Position numbers and translations under genes: made by a program
In this document: piece by piece, positions 35,239 through 47,027 of the stretch
Layout of the letters: the number at the start of each line of letters is the position of its first letter
How positions within the stretch are numbered: the first letter of the stretch is position 1
DNA from: Zoroaster sp. YZ-2022
Taxonomy: Eukaryota > Echinodermata > Asteroidea > Forcipulatida > Zoroasteridae
Reading direction: 5' to 3'
Length of the DNA: 64,000 bases
NCBI GenBank assembly: GCA_029582265.1
Contig: CM055823.1
Location: 10,638,821 to 10,702,820, forward strand
Notes under the pieces: model-generated
Told to the model about the DNA's origin: nothing
Database searches by the model: none
Seen by the model: the letters and a program-made list of their open reading frames with translations, nothing else

Positions 35239-35267
35239 GCTGCGTGAAGTGTCTTCGGCGCTCCATG

Positions 35268-35586
35268 ATTTACAATCATTCCCGCACCTCCCAACTGGAT
35301 CAAACAATAACGGTTTTTCTCCAGTTACACTATCATGACAGAGATCCCACTCACCACTACGTGGTTCGTTCAAGACGCATCCTGCGTCTTGCCATACGCC
35401 GCAGAACATGATGCAACTTGCATCATGTTCTTCACATTATCGTCACTTCGTGACTCCATACACTGCCGTGAGGCGAACAACTCACCACTGCGTGGCTCGA
35501 TCCGCATCTGCGCATCATTTTGATGCTCACAATATACCAGTGCGTAGCGATGCGTAGCTGCGCATCATTTTTGCGTGTGAGATGCT
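35268..35586 (-). repeat. Right terminal inverted repeat (319 bp)
   Basis: Inverted partner of 33776-34105. The nested hairpins are conserved as paired arms, for example GATGCAACTTGCATC, TCACTTCGTGA, CCACTACGTGG and ACGCATCCTGCGT. Confidence 0.85.
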
Positions 35587-36640
35587 TTCATTTCATTTCA
35601 TTTCGGTTTTATTCACCAAAAAAAAGTCCAAGGACTAAAAACTATTTTGGTTTACAACGATGAAAATTACGCTAAAACATTAAATAGCATTGGCAATTTA
35701 AAATTTTCGGGAAATAATGTATACAATATAAGGACATGCAGATATAAAAAGGGGATATATATATATAGAGCAATTAAAATTTTTATTTAAACAAATTACA
35801 CTGAGAGTTAATTAAGCTGATCATGGAGGGGACGGTGGATTGTTGGTAACGTTTTGTACGTATTCGAGGCATTCAATTTAATTCAATACAGAGACCGGAA
35901 CGATCAATTGCTTACCCTGTAGTCTCCTCCCACCCTGTCCCACTAACAATCTGTTAAAAATAGGTGGGTAACCCCAGCCCCAACAAATAATAATAAGTGC
36001 ATTACAAATTATTATTATATCAATGATGACCAGTCAACAAGGAAATGGCATTATTATACAAATTCAGCATATGGACGGAATGGATGACTGTTATCTTGTT
36101 GTTCTTATTCGGGGCAAGTTATTTTGAACGGCATTTCTGAGGCTTCGCCCGGAAGTCATTTGTCTGGTGATAGGCAAAAAATGTTGATGTCTCTTAGATG
36201 TCAGTAGAGATTTAGCAAACCTTGAAACAATATTAGTACGTCTGTCGGTAAGCGAATCAACATGGAGGGACTGACAGAGTTGCTCATATGATAGCAAGTT
36301 GGGGTATGCTATTATTCGTAGCGCCCTCCGTTGTACACGCTCAAGGGATTGACTCTGTGCTTGGGTGATGCTTGATGCCCAGACCGGAGCTCCATATTCC
36401 AGCACAGGGAGGATGTACATTTTGTAGATAATGACTAGATCGGCAGTAGTGACTCCATTCTTCTTTAGTTTGCTCACCATCACGTGCAACAGTCAAATTC
36501 CTTAGTGTTTGCCATCATTTAAGATTGGCTGGCCTAACAATGGTTGTCAGACATGCCTCGTTTTTTGCCGTAGACGATGAGCCTTTCTTCGCCCATCCCG
36601 CTCGGAGTCGAAATTCTGGCGTTGAGTTTGACGGACGGCC
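35587..36640 (-). pseudogene. LINE 3' end with reverse transcriptase C terminus
   Basis: The minus-strand frame 36091-36489 reads LVIIYKMYILPVLEYGAPVW, then LERVQRRALRII, both signatures of the C-terminal region of CR1/Jockey-group reverse transcriptases. It ends near RIRTTR, where a stop replaces the usual RY-NS-IP continuation; the IP block is seen just beyond. A 3' untranslated region of about 500 bases follows and ends with AATAAA and a (TGAAA)n tail at about 35587-35612, directly against the terminal repeat of the neighbouring element. 5' truncated and mildly decayed. Confidence 0.75.
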
Positions 36641-36678
36641 TCCCAAACTGAACAGTGATAATACATAATAATAATAAT

Positions 36679-39600
36679 AACTAGAGCTTAAGTGTTTGTT
36701 AGAACAAACACACGGTGTTCGAGTCAACTTCCGGTTCAATCAAATTATCATCGATGATGTCAATATCATATTGTGCAAGGGTTTATCATCTTTTATAATA
36801 ACAATATCATTTTCATATTCAAAAGACATATCAATTTTGCGTTAGAATGTGTTGAATTTGAACTTATGAATTATGACCTCCTCATGATTATGAAAAAATT
36901 ACAAATTTGTCAACTTATACATCAAATTGAAGCTATGAGATATGACCTTTTAAAATTTGTAAAAAATCGTTACTTCGTGTGCCACTAATTGGACCATTGG
37001 CAAGCATTTATGGTAACTCATTTCACAAGAATTACAAGCTATTAATGTAAGGAATTCAGTTGTGTTTTTTGTTTTCTAATAGGTCATTTAGTTCTTGAGA
37101 TATTGGCTGTTGAACTTGGAAATGTTGTGAGATTTAAGCAATACATTAGAAATTAACAAGTGTGACTTGGAACACAATGTTTTTTATTTTAAATATTGAC
37201 ACTAGCCCAACACATGCTTTTCAAAAACCATGCTAGATGATAAATCGACATTAAAAATCACTCATACGAAAATAGTTTGCCAGGGTTGTAGGCAGCCAGA
37301 TCAACCTATTCAGCGTTATTATGGGCATACATGTAAAGTCACAAAGTTGATTTAGGGTATAAGGGGACTACATGTATAGTAACTGGATTAAACTTGGCTG
37401 CAAATTCAAAGAGCAGGAAGTGTGGGTTAAATTGTTTGGGGGAGCTGGGGGTTTAAATACTGAAGACACTGAAGCATGGAAGAGCATATAAATATTTCCC
37501 CTTTCCTTGTTTTTCCAACTTTACCAAGGAAAAGTTAGCCCGTGAGAGAAGAGTCTTTACACTCCTGAGATTTCCATTTCCATGTTGTGATTAATTTTTC
37601 ACTACATGGAACATAATACAAAGTTAGCTAATAATTATGCATTTCATGTTCACGCATCAGGTACCACAGAGTTTACTCAAAGCACAGCCGTAGCCGTAGC
37701 CGTAGTTGAGTGGAGAAGAAACAATACAGCTTATGTCAAATAGCTGTCTGCAGTCTTCAAAGCTTGTATGGATATCAGCTAATTAGCCTTTCATTAGAAA
37801 ACAAGCTTATAACTACTATGATAAAGTTGGAAGAAAGCTTGCATCCGTGCTTTCCATCTTCCCCTGCCCCCCGCAGAAGAGTTGTCAAAAAGTAAATAAT
37901 TCCCAATTCAAACAAAATTAAGTGTAATTATATCTACTGGATCAAATCTGATAATTGCTTGCCCTTTTTATTTTGTTTATGAAAAAACCTTTCAATTCTA
38001 GATTTAAATGAAGCCCACATTGGTATTTATCTCTTGTTATTAAGTCTTGTACAAAAATTAATTTAATTGATGGACTGCATGTTTATATACTGAGAGTGAT
38101 CTTTATTTATATTATACTTCACTTTCAGGTCAAGTTTATAACAAAAATATAATGATAAATTGACAATGATAGTGTCACTGTCATCAAGCATCTCCTTATT
38201 GTGACATGCTTATAAACTGTCTTTGTTTTCATCTATACTGCAAATAATTAAAAAATAATTTATAAAATTTGAAAACAAATTCTACATTGATTTTCACATT
38301 TTCAAGGTTGTACACATGATTGGCAAAATGTCTGTAGCTGCATCCATACTACAGAATTACAACCTAAAGATCAGATGCCATTTTGTACATAAATTTTTAG
38401 ACACTGAAATAATCAAAGAGTTGTATGGGTGCTTGTAAATTGCTAATAAAACAATGAAATACATATTTATTTTAACTGTCTATTGGGTTTCATGACTTGA
38501 CTTTTGTGGTTACACACTTCCCTCCCCCACAATCAATTGAAACCACTTTGTTGACATGTTTAACCTACTTGTAACCAATCTAGATATGAGTGTGCATGGT
38601 CTTACACATGTAACAAGTGAAATGACTTCAGTGTAAATGAACCCAACCATGATCCTTTGTTGACAAGAAAACAGAATCAATCTGCATTTATAATAAATGT
38701 ACGCTCTGTATGTACGATTTAGTGACAGTTCAGAATGGGTGGCATTCAGGGGTTGTCATTGGAATCGGTAATTTTGGAATAAAATGTCTGCCCCTCCCCC
38801 CAAGTTCTTGGTGATGGCATGTACTGCCACTGGTGATGGACCAACACATTTGTTTGTTTTCTAAAATACTTTGGTCTATCATTGTAGCACTATAGAATCC
38901 AAGAACTAGGGAAGGGAGTGGCAAACAAGCAATAAAAGTATAAGGGGCCCAAATTACCAATTCCATTGACTGATGACTGGTGCTTCATTATGTCGAAAAT
39001 CACACCCAGCATCAATTCTGCATAGCTGAAGTTGCAAGATGTTTCTGTCCTCTTTTTAAAAAAGACTTAAGATTGAAAAGAGGAGTAAGGGCTTAGATTT
39101 AAATAAATGTTGTTTAACTGACATGGATTGGAAAGGTGGTTATCAGATACACCCCTTCTCTTGGACTGAAATGCCAGTACTGGTATAGCAAAAAATAACA
39201 AATTAGACTAAACCGTAATTTTTTGTAATAAACAACCATTAGAACTAAATGAAATGTTCATCATTGGTATGAAGACCCCTTCTCAAACGATCTGTTAATG
39301 TAAGACGTTAAACCATACCATCGTGTAGCCTAGAAACTGAAGATTGTTGATGACTTGAACAGTTACGATACTGCATTTGGGTGTGGTGTCAACGCCGTGT
39401 CGGGGTGCTGTAGGCTGGAACTGAGTCTGAGCCATGATACATCGGAGTCAACATGCTGTAAAAAATAATAGTTAAGTTTTATAAGTACATAGAATAAAGT
39501 ATTTGAAAATTCAGAGAAGTTCTAATTTATGTGAATGAGGAAAACAATATGTCACAGTGAACATGCTGTAAAAAATAATAGGAAGGTTTTATAAGTACAT

Positions 39601-40128
39601 GGACCAAGAATAAAGTATTTGAAAATTCAGAGAAGTTCTAATTTATGTGAATGGGGAAAATAGTGTATAATTTTAGAGTAGCTGGATGGACCATTGAAAC
39701 TGAAAAGGGCATTGGTTTGTTTTCAAAATTGCACACAATTATTCTTGACAATGTGTAATAAATTAAAGAAATGTTCTCGCACGAAACTCACATCAAAAGA
39801 CAAAGGTATTTAAGGAAATTGCAGAGTCTCATATAATTTCATGTGATTGTGAGGGATGTCTGAGAGAGGCCTCAGGGAGCAGGACCTACAAGTACATGTA
39901 TTGTGTCATGAATATTATGCATTTTCATGTGAAATCATTGTCTATGTAAGTTTATTTGTATCTGAGAAGGGTAAAAAATTAAGGAAAAGTGAAGTAAACA
40001 ATCACTATGCTACTATTTAATTTGTGCACAAACAGAAGATTTTTGGAGAAAACAAAAATTACAAAATATATGGCATAAAATTTCTACTGAAAAATTGCCA
40101 TAACCTTAACAACTGAATTTTCCTATCC
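36679..40128. repeat. Duplicated segment, copy A (about 3.45 kb)
   Basis: The copy begins AACTAGAGCTTAAGTGTTTG and ends TTTTCCTATCC. It is the most complete of four related copies; copies B, C and D share long stretches at high identity. The left part contains AACTTCCGGTT and the phrase GAGATATGACCTTTTAAAATTTG found in other repeats here. The right part carries candidate minus-strand exons at 39319-39435 and 38958-39017. Confidence 0.8.
38958..39435 (-). pseudogene. Candidate exon pair, copy A (altered donor)
   Basis: Exon 1 (39319-39455, coding from the ATG at 39435) starts MAQTQFQPTAPRHGVDTTPK; exon 2 (38958-39017) reads LMLGVIFDIMKHQ after the junction. Unlike copies C and D, copy A has 20 extra bases just before the donor GTATGG, which breaks the reading phase between the two exons. 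It is therefore likely a non-functional copy, unless another donor is used. See the copy C entry for the reasoning. Confidence 0.3.
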
Positions 40129-40436
40129 TTAAGTGGCGAGTTGTTTACTGTCCAAAGTATGTTCAAATCAAAGGCCTAACTAACGTTAGTTAAACAGGCA
40201 CAATGCAACGACGAATGGACAGCTTAAAAAATGTATTTTCTTGTATAAAAACACGAAGATAAATACAGGAAATCGTCTTAAAGAGTAACTTCACGATACC
40301 TACCCTTTATGACTGTGTTGGCGATCCATTTTTACACGAAATCCATGACATATTGGGTCAAAACTCCCTCAAAAAGACACAAATTCGTAAGACAGTGACG
40401 AGCCTAAAAAAATGACGTCTGGGCCATGGGGGCACC

Positions 40437-40782
40437 GGTGTCACGGTCTCAGCTATCCGGCGTGCTCAGCTATCCGGATGACCAAATATGGTAAAATTAC
40501 GTCATGCTATGTCTGCGCACAGCGTACGAAAGTAGTCCATTTTAGTGCCGTGCTGAGTCGTGTACGTGTTCGTGTACGTGTACGTATACGTACATACACA
40601 CACTTGCTGGAACTGTCATGGCGGCCTCCACGAGCAGTGACTACAGCGTGCTGAAATGCCCGGCTACGTCATCCGGATAGCTGAGCACGCCGGATAGCTG
40701 AGACCGTGACTACAGCGTGCTGAAATGCCCGGCTACGTCATCCGGATAGCTGAGCACGCCGGATAACTGAGACCGTGACACC
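40437..40782. mobile_element. 346-bp MITE with GGCACC flanking duplication
   Basis: The left end GGTGTCACGGTCTCAGCTAT, continuing CCGGCGTGCTCAGCTATCCGG, is inverted at the right end (CCGGATAGCTGAGCACGCC..CTGAGACCGTGACACC). GGCACC flanks both sides (40431-40436 and 40783-40788). The right terminal repeat plus some interior is duplicated in tandem (about 40643-40705 and 40706-40768). There is no coding capacity. Confidence 0.75.
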
Positions 40783-40837
40783 GGCACCACACGCAAACAG
40801 CGTGGATATCGATTACATGCAGCTCCATTGTAACCAA

Positions 40838-40945
40838 AGATCGTGTAGCGTCTCGTATTGCGCCTTGCGGCGCTACACGATCTTTGATTCTTTTATGCAA
40901 CGTCTCGTATTGCGCCTTGCGGCGCTACACGAACTTTGATTCTTT
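40838..40945. repeat. Two tandem units with palindromic arms
   Basis: AACGTCTCGTATTGCGCCTT, then GCGGCGCTACACGA and CTTTGATTCTTT-ATGCAACGT, occurs twice. The arms AGATCGTGTAGCG and CGCTACACGATCT form a hairpin around GTCTCGTATTGCGCCTTGCG. It lies a few dozen bases outside the 346-bp MITE and may be a separate small element. Confidence 0.7.
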
Positions 40946-40983
40946 CATGCAACGTAACTGAAACGTTTTAAATTTGATTTTAA

Positions 40984-43900
40984 AAACTTTGATTTAGCGT
41001 AATTCGACACCTGATGACATAATCATGACGTAACAGCGAACGGTTTCGCCAGCTTGTTATGTTTTGTTTATGTGTTAAGTTTGAAGGCTGTATATGCTTA
41101 GCAAGGATCCCTTTGTTGCCGGACAAGCGCCACTGAGAAGAAGAAAAACTAGAGCTTAACCCAGCAAACATTACACAATCGGCCCAATGCTGGCCCAATT
41201 ACGGCTGGACAATTGGCCCAATGCTGGCTGCCAGTACTGGGCCAGTACCGTTTTGCACATTGGCGTTGAATTGGCCCAGTTCCGTTTGCCTTAATTGGCC
41301 CAATACCGAGCCATACCGGCCAGTATTGGCCCAATGGTTATTTACCTGTACTGGGCCAATGCCGTTAGCCGATATCGGCCCAGTATGCCAACTGTGCAAG
41401 CCGATATCGGCCCATTAATGGGCCTGGTGTTATACATTTTTTGTATATTTATTTTATATTTTTTATATTTTTTATTATTATTATTATTTTGGGGGGGGGG
41501 GGGGCTTGTGCAATAAGAATAGTACAATTGTGCAATAAGAATGATGATTTCCTGCTTCAAGCAGTCAAGAGTACAATCAAGCTTTTGTTTTTGGGCATTG
41601 GGCATCAGACTCAGAGAATCAGTATTTTTGTTCAGATGGTCCGGCTGAGACATGGTGACGGTATAGACCTAGATTTGTGCCGGCAGTTTCAGCACTGTCC
41701 GAAATAGGTGCGCTTCGCTTCGGTATCGTGCATGACTACAGCCACCTGTAACGTTAGGCATAGGCCTCGGTGTTTCGACGAAAAAAAATTCACGAAGTTT
41801 AAAAGTGTACTGAAATGCACTTATATCAGCTGAAATGATCTACAAGTACAAAAAATCACCAGTTGACTTTCAAAACGTACTAGACCCTTCCACACCAGCT
41901 TCCTGGCAAGTCAAATAAAGCTGTAAATTTCGAGAAAACGTGACCACTTCTCAGAACACCAGCACTTTCACGAGACAACTGGTCAAGAAAAGATGGCGAT
42001 CGCGTGCGTGATCGATCGCGACGTGCGCGCGTGTCGGCGCGATCCCACAATCCCTTGCGTGCTATCCCACAAGTCCATGCGCGCGATGTCATACCGCGCG
42101 CCGGAATCGGCCCAATATCGGCCCAATTTAGACTGTGCAAATGCTGGCGGGGTGGCGGCCGCCAGAATAAAGCCAGCATTGGCACACTTCTGGCCGTTTA
42201 CCGTCAGCCGTAAACGGTACTGCCTTTACAAGCCAGTACACTGCCAGCATTGGGCCAATTGTGTAATGTTTGCTGGGAAGTGTTTGTTAGAACAAACACA
42301 CGGTGTTCGAGTCCACTTCCGGTTCAATCAAATTTTCAACGATGATGTAAATATTATATTGTGCAAGGGTTTGTCATCTTTTATAATAACTATCAATTTC
42401 ATATTCAAAAGGCATATCAATTTTGCGTTAGAATGTGTTGAATTTGAACTTACTGTTTGGACAGGAAGTAAAGGTCAGATTAGGTGGTTTGAAGGTCATA
42501 TATGACCTCCTCATGATTATGAAAAAATAACAAATTTGTCAACTTATACATCAAATTAAAGCTATGAGATATGACCTTTTAAAATTTGTAAAATCGTTAC
42601 TTCGTGTGCCACTAATTGGACCATTGGCAAAGCATTTATGATAAGTCATTTCACAAGAATTACAAGCTATTAATGTAAGGAATTCAATTGTGTTTTTTGT
42701 TTTCTAATATGTCATTTAGTTCTTGAGATATTGGCTGTTGAACTTGAAAAAGTTGTGAGATTTAAGCAATAAATTAGAAATTAACAAGTGTGACTTGGAA
42801 CACTGTTTTTTATTTTAAATATTGACACTAGCCCAACACATACTTTTCAAAACCATGCTAGATGATAAATCAACATTAAAAATCACTCATATGAAAACAG
42901 TTTGCCAGGGTTGTAGGCAGCCAGATCAACCTATTCAGCATTATTATGGGCATAAAGTCACAAAGTTTATTTAGCGTAGAAGGGGACTACATGTATAGTA
43001 ACTGGATTAAAATTGGCTGGGGGTTGCTTGTATGGATATCAGCTAATTAGCCTTTCATTAGAAAACAAGTTTATAACTACTACATGATGAAGTTGGAAGA
43101 AAGCTTGCATCCGTGCTTTCCATCTTCCCCTGCCCCCACAAAAGTAAATAATTCCCAATTCAAACAAAATTAAATGTAATTATATCCACTAGATCAAATT
43201 TGATAATTGCTTGCCCTTTTGATTTTTATGGAAAACCTTTCAATTCTAGATTTAAATGAAGCCAACATTGGTATTAAGTCTTGTATAAAATTTATTTAAT
43301 TGATGGACTGCATGTTTTATACTGAGAGTGATCTTTATTTATAATATACTTCACTTTCAGGACAAGTTTATAAAAAAAAGTGTAATGATAAATTGACAAT
43401 GATAGTGACACTGTAATCAAGCATCTCCTTATTGTGACATGCTTATAAATTGTCTTTGTTTCACCTAATCTGCAAATAATTACAAAATAATTTATAAAAT
43501 TTGAAAACAAATTCTACATTGATTTTTACATTTTCAAGGTTGTACACATGATTGGCAAAATGTCTGTCCATACTACAGATTTACAACATAAAGATCAGAT
43601 GCCATTTTGTACATAAATTGTTAGACACTGAAATAATCAAAGAGTTGTATGGGTGCTTGTAAATTGCTAATAAAACAATGAAATACATATTTATTTTAAC
43701 TGTCTGTTGGGTTTCATGACTTGACTTTTGTGGTTACACACTTCCCTCCCCCACAATCAACTGAAACCACTTTGTTGACCTGTTTAACCTACTTGTAACC
43801 AATCTAGAAATGAGTGTACATGGTCTTACACATGCAACAAGTGAAATGACTTCAGTGTAAATGAACCCAACCATGATCCTTTGTTGACAAGAAAACAGAA

Positions 43901-44167
43901 ACAATCTGCATTTAAAATAAATGTACACTCTGTATGTACGATTTAGTGAGTTCACAATGGGTGACATTCAGGGGTTGTCATTGGAATCGGTAATTTTGGA
44001 ATAAAATGCCTTCCCCCTCCCCCAAGTTCTTAGTGATGGCATGTACTGCCACTGGTGATGAACCAACACATTTGTTTTCTAAAATTCTTTGGTCTATCAT
44101 TGCAGCACTATAGAATCCAAGAACTAGGGAAGGGAGGGCAAACAAACAATACAAGTATAAGGGGCCC
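40984..44167. repeat. Duplicated segment, copy B (split by a MITE)
   Basis: AAACTTTGATTTAGCGTAAT starts a leader shared with copy C (47023), up to AGAGCTTAA at 41159. The 1118-bp MITE then intervenes and the copy resumes at 42278 with AAGTGTTTGTTAG. It stops at 44167 (GTATAAGGGGCCC), inside the region homologous to the candidate exons, so it lacks them. Confidence 0.8.
41160..42277. mobile_element. 1118-bp MITE with CCCAGCAAACA ends and AA duplication
   Basis: The left end CCCAGCAAACATTACACAAT is inverted at the right (ATTGTGTAATGTTTGCTGGG). AA flanks both ends. Copies A and C provide the empty site AGAGCTTAAGTGTTTG, which confirms both the boundaries and the 2-bp duplication. The interior is full of ATTGGCCCAAT-type palindromes (41180-41420 and 42105-42270), a run of 14 or more G near 41491-41505, and a CpG-rich core near 42000-42100. 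The ends match the element at 31147-32556, so they are one family. Confidence 0.85.
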
Positions 44168-45334
44168 CTTATACTAGTCCTTTAATTGGGTGATCTGGCA
44201 AAAGGTATTCCAAGGCTGACACACCCATGCAATGAAGATTGGGGTTATGTTTACTATGTTTATATGGCCCAACTGCCAGGGATTCACTGTCGGCAATATA
44301 CATTTTACTAGATCACCAACAGATATTGCTTAATAACTACATTTTGTGAGGATGTTTGGGTCCAGTCAAAAATATAATAAGAATTCCTCAGTACTAATTT
44401 TGTTCTAACATGTTAAAGAAATTCCTAGAAAGACCTAGATATGTCTTGAGGTCCTAAAATCAATTCTCTTGAGGGTAAAGACTGCCACAGATAGGATAAG
44501 TCCATATAAAATAATTTGAATCATACATTAACTCCTTTGATGAATGGATAAACTTCAAATGCTGGCCATTGGATCACAAAGTTACACAGACTCTGACACA
44601 CCTTGTAGCAGTAGCACAAATGGATACCGATGATCTGAAATATAAACTAATCATGTAAAACAATATTAAATGTTTTCAAAGAGGGACGAAGAATAATGGG
44701 TCATGCTAACAAAACACACATAACTTAGAATGCCCTCATATGTTATTATCAGGATGATGGATTGATGTAACTTCAGAAAACTTATACAACTTTAGAAAAA
44801 TGATCCCTTCAGAACAATGCCTTTAAGTTAGGTTTTACAATGGAATAGAAAGTTACATGTGACGTCTTCCTTCCTCCATTATGTGACTGTTTCATTATCT
44901 CAATAAATGTGCTGATATTTGTTTCTGGACTACTTTAGTGAGAAAATTAAGTGCTAGTATCAAGTAAACTGCAATGCATCCATCACCACACAAGACATCA
45001 GCACTACTAGTATTATGAGGAACTATAGACACTATAGTGTAGCTAAATTAACCGGATGTCAACCCGTACACATGCCAGTAAATATTCAGTAATAAATATT
45101 TTTACGGGTCGAGTTGACCAAAATGAGTATGAGTGGGCACGCATACGAGTTGACCTATTTTCACTGGGAAAGAATACAACATTGTGGATAAAGTTTAAAA
45201 AGAATTGCTTTTTGAAAATAAAAATCACAATCTTCAATGTAGGTTGGTGGGGTCATGTGAGTGGATCATAGGGCAGTCAGGAGGAATGCAATCATCCACA
45301 CACACACACACATTTACAATAATTGTACAACAGA
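44168..45334. other. Unique DNA, one weak exon candidate
   Basis: Mostly unassigned. On the minus strand a good acceptor (TTATATTTCAG) near 44638 opens a frame starting IIGIHLCYCYKVCQ that runs to a stop at about 44525. It could be a terminal exon of a minus-strand gene, possibly of the multi-copy exon family to its right, but phase and partner are unknown. A CA microsatellite lies at about 45297-45311. Confidence 0.35.
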
Positions 45335-45340
45335 TTTATT
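45335..45340 (-). terminator. AATAAA poly(A) signal
   Basis: AATAAA on the minus strand, 22 bases downstream of the stop codon of the spliced gene at 45362-46406. Position and spacing fit a real 3' end with a very short untranslated region. Confidence 0.5.
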
Positions 45341-45361
45341 GGTTACCTTGGTGCTTGTGTT

Positions 45362-46406
45362 TTAGATGCTTTCTAGGCTGTTGAACTGATTCTCACTGAT
45401 GCCAGCCATTGCATCTAATTCCAATTTACTCGGCATACTGAGAGCTAAAATACAAAATATAAATAAATGTTCAAATGATTCTGTGAAAAAATTAATTCTG
45501 AATGGGGAAAGGCCAACATGTATTACTCCAGTAAGAGAATGCCCTCTATAATTGGTGTACACATGTTGTCCACCAACACACCTGCATGTTTATTTTCCAA
45601 TTAAAACTCATATTAACTCATCCCTCTGCAGCTTTTTCTTCATTTATTAGTTTTCTTTTTTTATGCAGGCTCTTCATCTTTTTTTTTATGTTATAAGACC
45701 TGACCTTTCTTTAAAGCATAGAGGGACAGACTTTTTATGCTTAATAATAACAAAACAACAAATGTAACCTAGCTCAGAAAAACAGGTGCCCCTATATGAC
45801 AATTTTGAGGCTACAACTAGCAGACTAATCAAGTAAAAGCATCTCTTTAGGTTGAGTTAGGGATATATTTCGCTGACACGAAGAACATGCAGAATTGCAG
45901 AAGAGACAACAACACACGAACATGTATATTTACATGGATTTGCATACATGAATATGTACTGTACATATATGTAGGCGAGTTACGATGCTCTTTTGACTTT
46001 GACTGCATGGCAGTTTTTAAACTTTTTTCTGGAATAATCTATCCATGCTCAGTCATTATCCTTAGTTAAAATGCAAACTTAAAATCATGTAGGTACACTG
46101 CAAAAACAGCGAAAGAGTAGACTCAGTATAGTTTTTACGAAATAGATGCAGTACAACAGTTTCGTCCGTCACGAACCTCCATTGGATTGTGCATGCAATA
46201 ATTATGTTTACGATAGGCCTACTTTACAAACGCACATTCTAGGCCAATAAACCTCTAAATAATGTCTACTTACCTCTTAATAATGCAATTATATTTTCCT
46301 CTTTCTCGGTAACCCATTTTATTTTCTTGTATTTTGCTTTGGAGTTAATAAGAACGGCAAAATTCCTCAGTATTTTTTCATGTAAACGAGAATTAAATGG
46401 CCGCCG
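45362..46406 (-). CDS. Last two exons of an unrecognised spliced gene
   Basis: Exon 46274-46406 (133 bases) is open for 44 codons plus one base: it contains LHEKILRNFAVLINSK and ends EENIIALLR before a consensus donor, G|GTAAGT. The next exon, 45362-45444 (83 bases), follows the acceptor ATTTTAG, joins in matching phase (G+CT gives Ala) and reads LSMPSKLELDAMAGISENQF to a stop; AATAAA lies 22 bases on. Matching phase, consensus sites and poly(A) signal together support a real gene end. The upstream acceptor (ACATTTTCAG) at 46407 implies further exons to the right, possibly far off because repeats intervene. I do not recognise the protein. The F-VLIN-K---KI pattern recalls the coiled coil of XRCC4-like proteins, but that is only a hint. 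Confidence 0.5.
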
Positions 46407-46727
46407 CTGAAAATGTTTTGCTTGTGATAAAATGTCACGTGATCACTGATACGCAATGTGATTGGAGATTGCCTCAAAGTAGAAAGCCAGCTAGTCTACT
46501 CATTGCCACTGGATTGCATGAAATGCCACACAGGGCAATCTCCGAGCAATCTCATTGCCAGCAACTTTTATTGCCTGAAAATTGCCCGAAAATTGCCCCG
46601 TGTGACAAGGCCTTTACGTTGTAGGCCAATATTAAACTCCGTATATTGCTGTGTGTACGTATTCTGTGCACACGCGATATGTCTATTCGTACATACAGGG
46701 AATAGTAATTCAGCATATTGTTTCTTA
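46407..46727. other. Probable intron or upstream DNA, nothing recognised
   Basis: Between the last recognised exon and the tandem repeat at 46728. The overlapping open frames (46397-46808) have no domain. It contains three spaced copies of an ATTGCC word near 46503-46595. Confidence 0.4.
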
Positions 46728-47027
46728 ACCTTCCGGTTTCGACCGGAAGGAAAGGTCAGATTGGGGTCACGTCTGAAAACGAAATGTGACATAGTTCAAG
46801 ATCTTTAAGATAATAAAAAGATTGTGAAAATATCTTATATGGTTCATGAGATATGATTTTTTGAAATTTTGAAATTTTCAACTTCCGGTTTTGACCGGAA
46901 GGAAAGGTCAGATTGGGGTCACGTCTAAAAACGAAAAATTACATAATTCAAGGTCTTTCAGATGCTGCAAAGATTGTGAAAATATCTTTTGTGGTTCATG
47001 AGATATGATTTTTCGAAATATTAAACT
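46728..47027. repeat. Two tandem units of about 150 bp, CTTCCGG palindrome
   Basis: Each unit starts ACCTTCCGGTTTCGACCGGAAGG or its variant and contains GGAAAGGTCAGATTGGGGTC and GGTTCATGAGATATGATTTTT. Diverged relatives of this unit are scattered at 20280-21500, 36728, 42320 and 47250, marking a common repeat of this genome. Confidence 0.75.

Larger units (their letters stand above)
33776..35586. mobile_element. 1.8-kb element with 320-330-bp hairpin-rich TIRs
   Basis: The ends AGCATCTCACAC and GTGTGAGATGCT are the tips of long terminal inverted repeats. Long TIRs starting with AG and a broken Polinton-like reading frame inside point to an internally deleted relative of Polintons/adintoviruses. 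I could not find the expected 6-bp target duplication, so boundaries may have been altered. The element lies between two minus-strand LINE fragments. It lacks the polymerase core, integrase, protease and capsid genes and is not autonomous. Confidence 0.6.
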
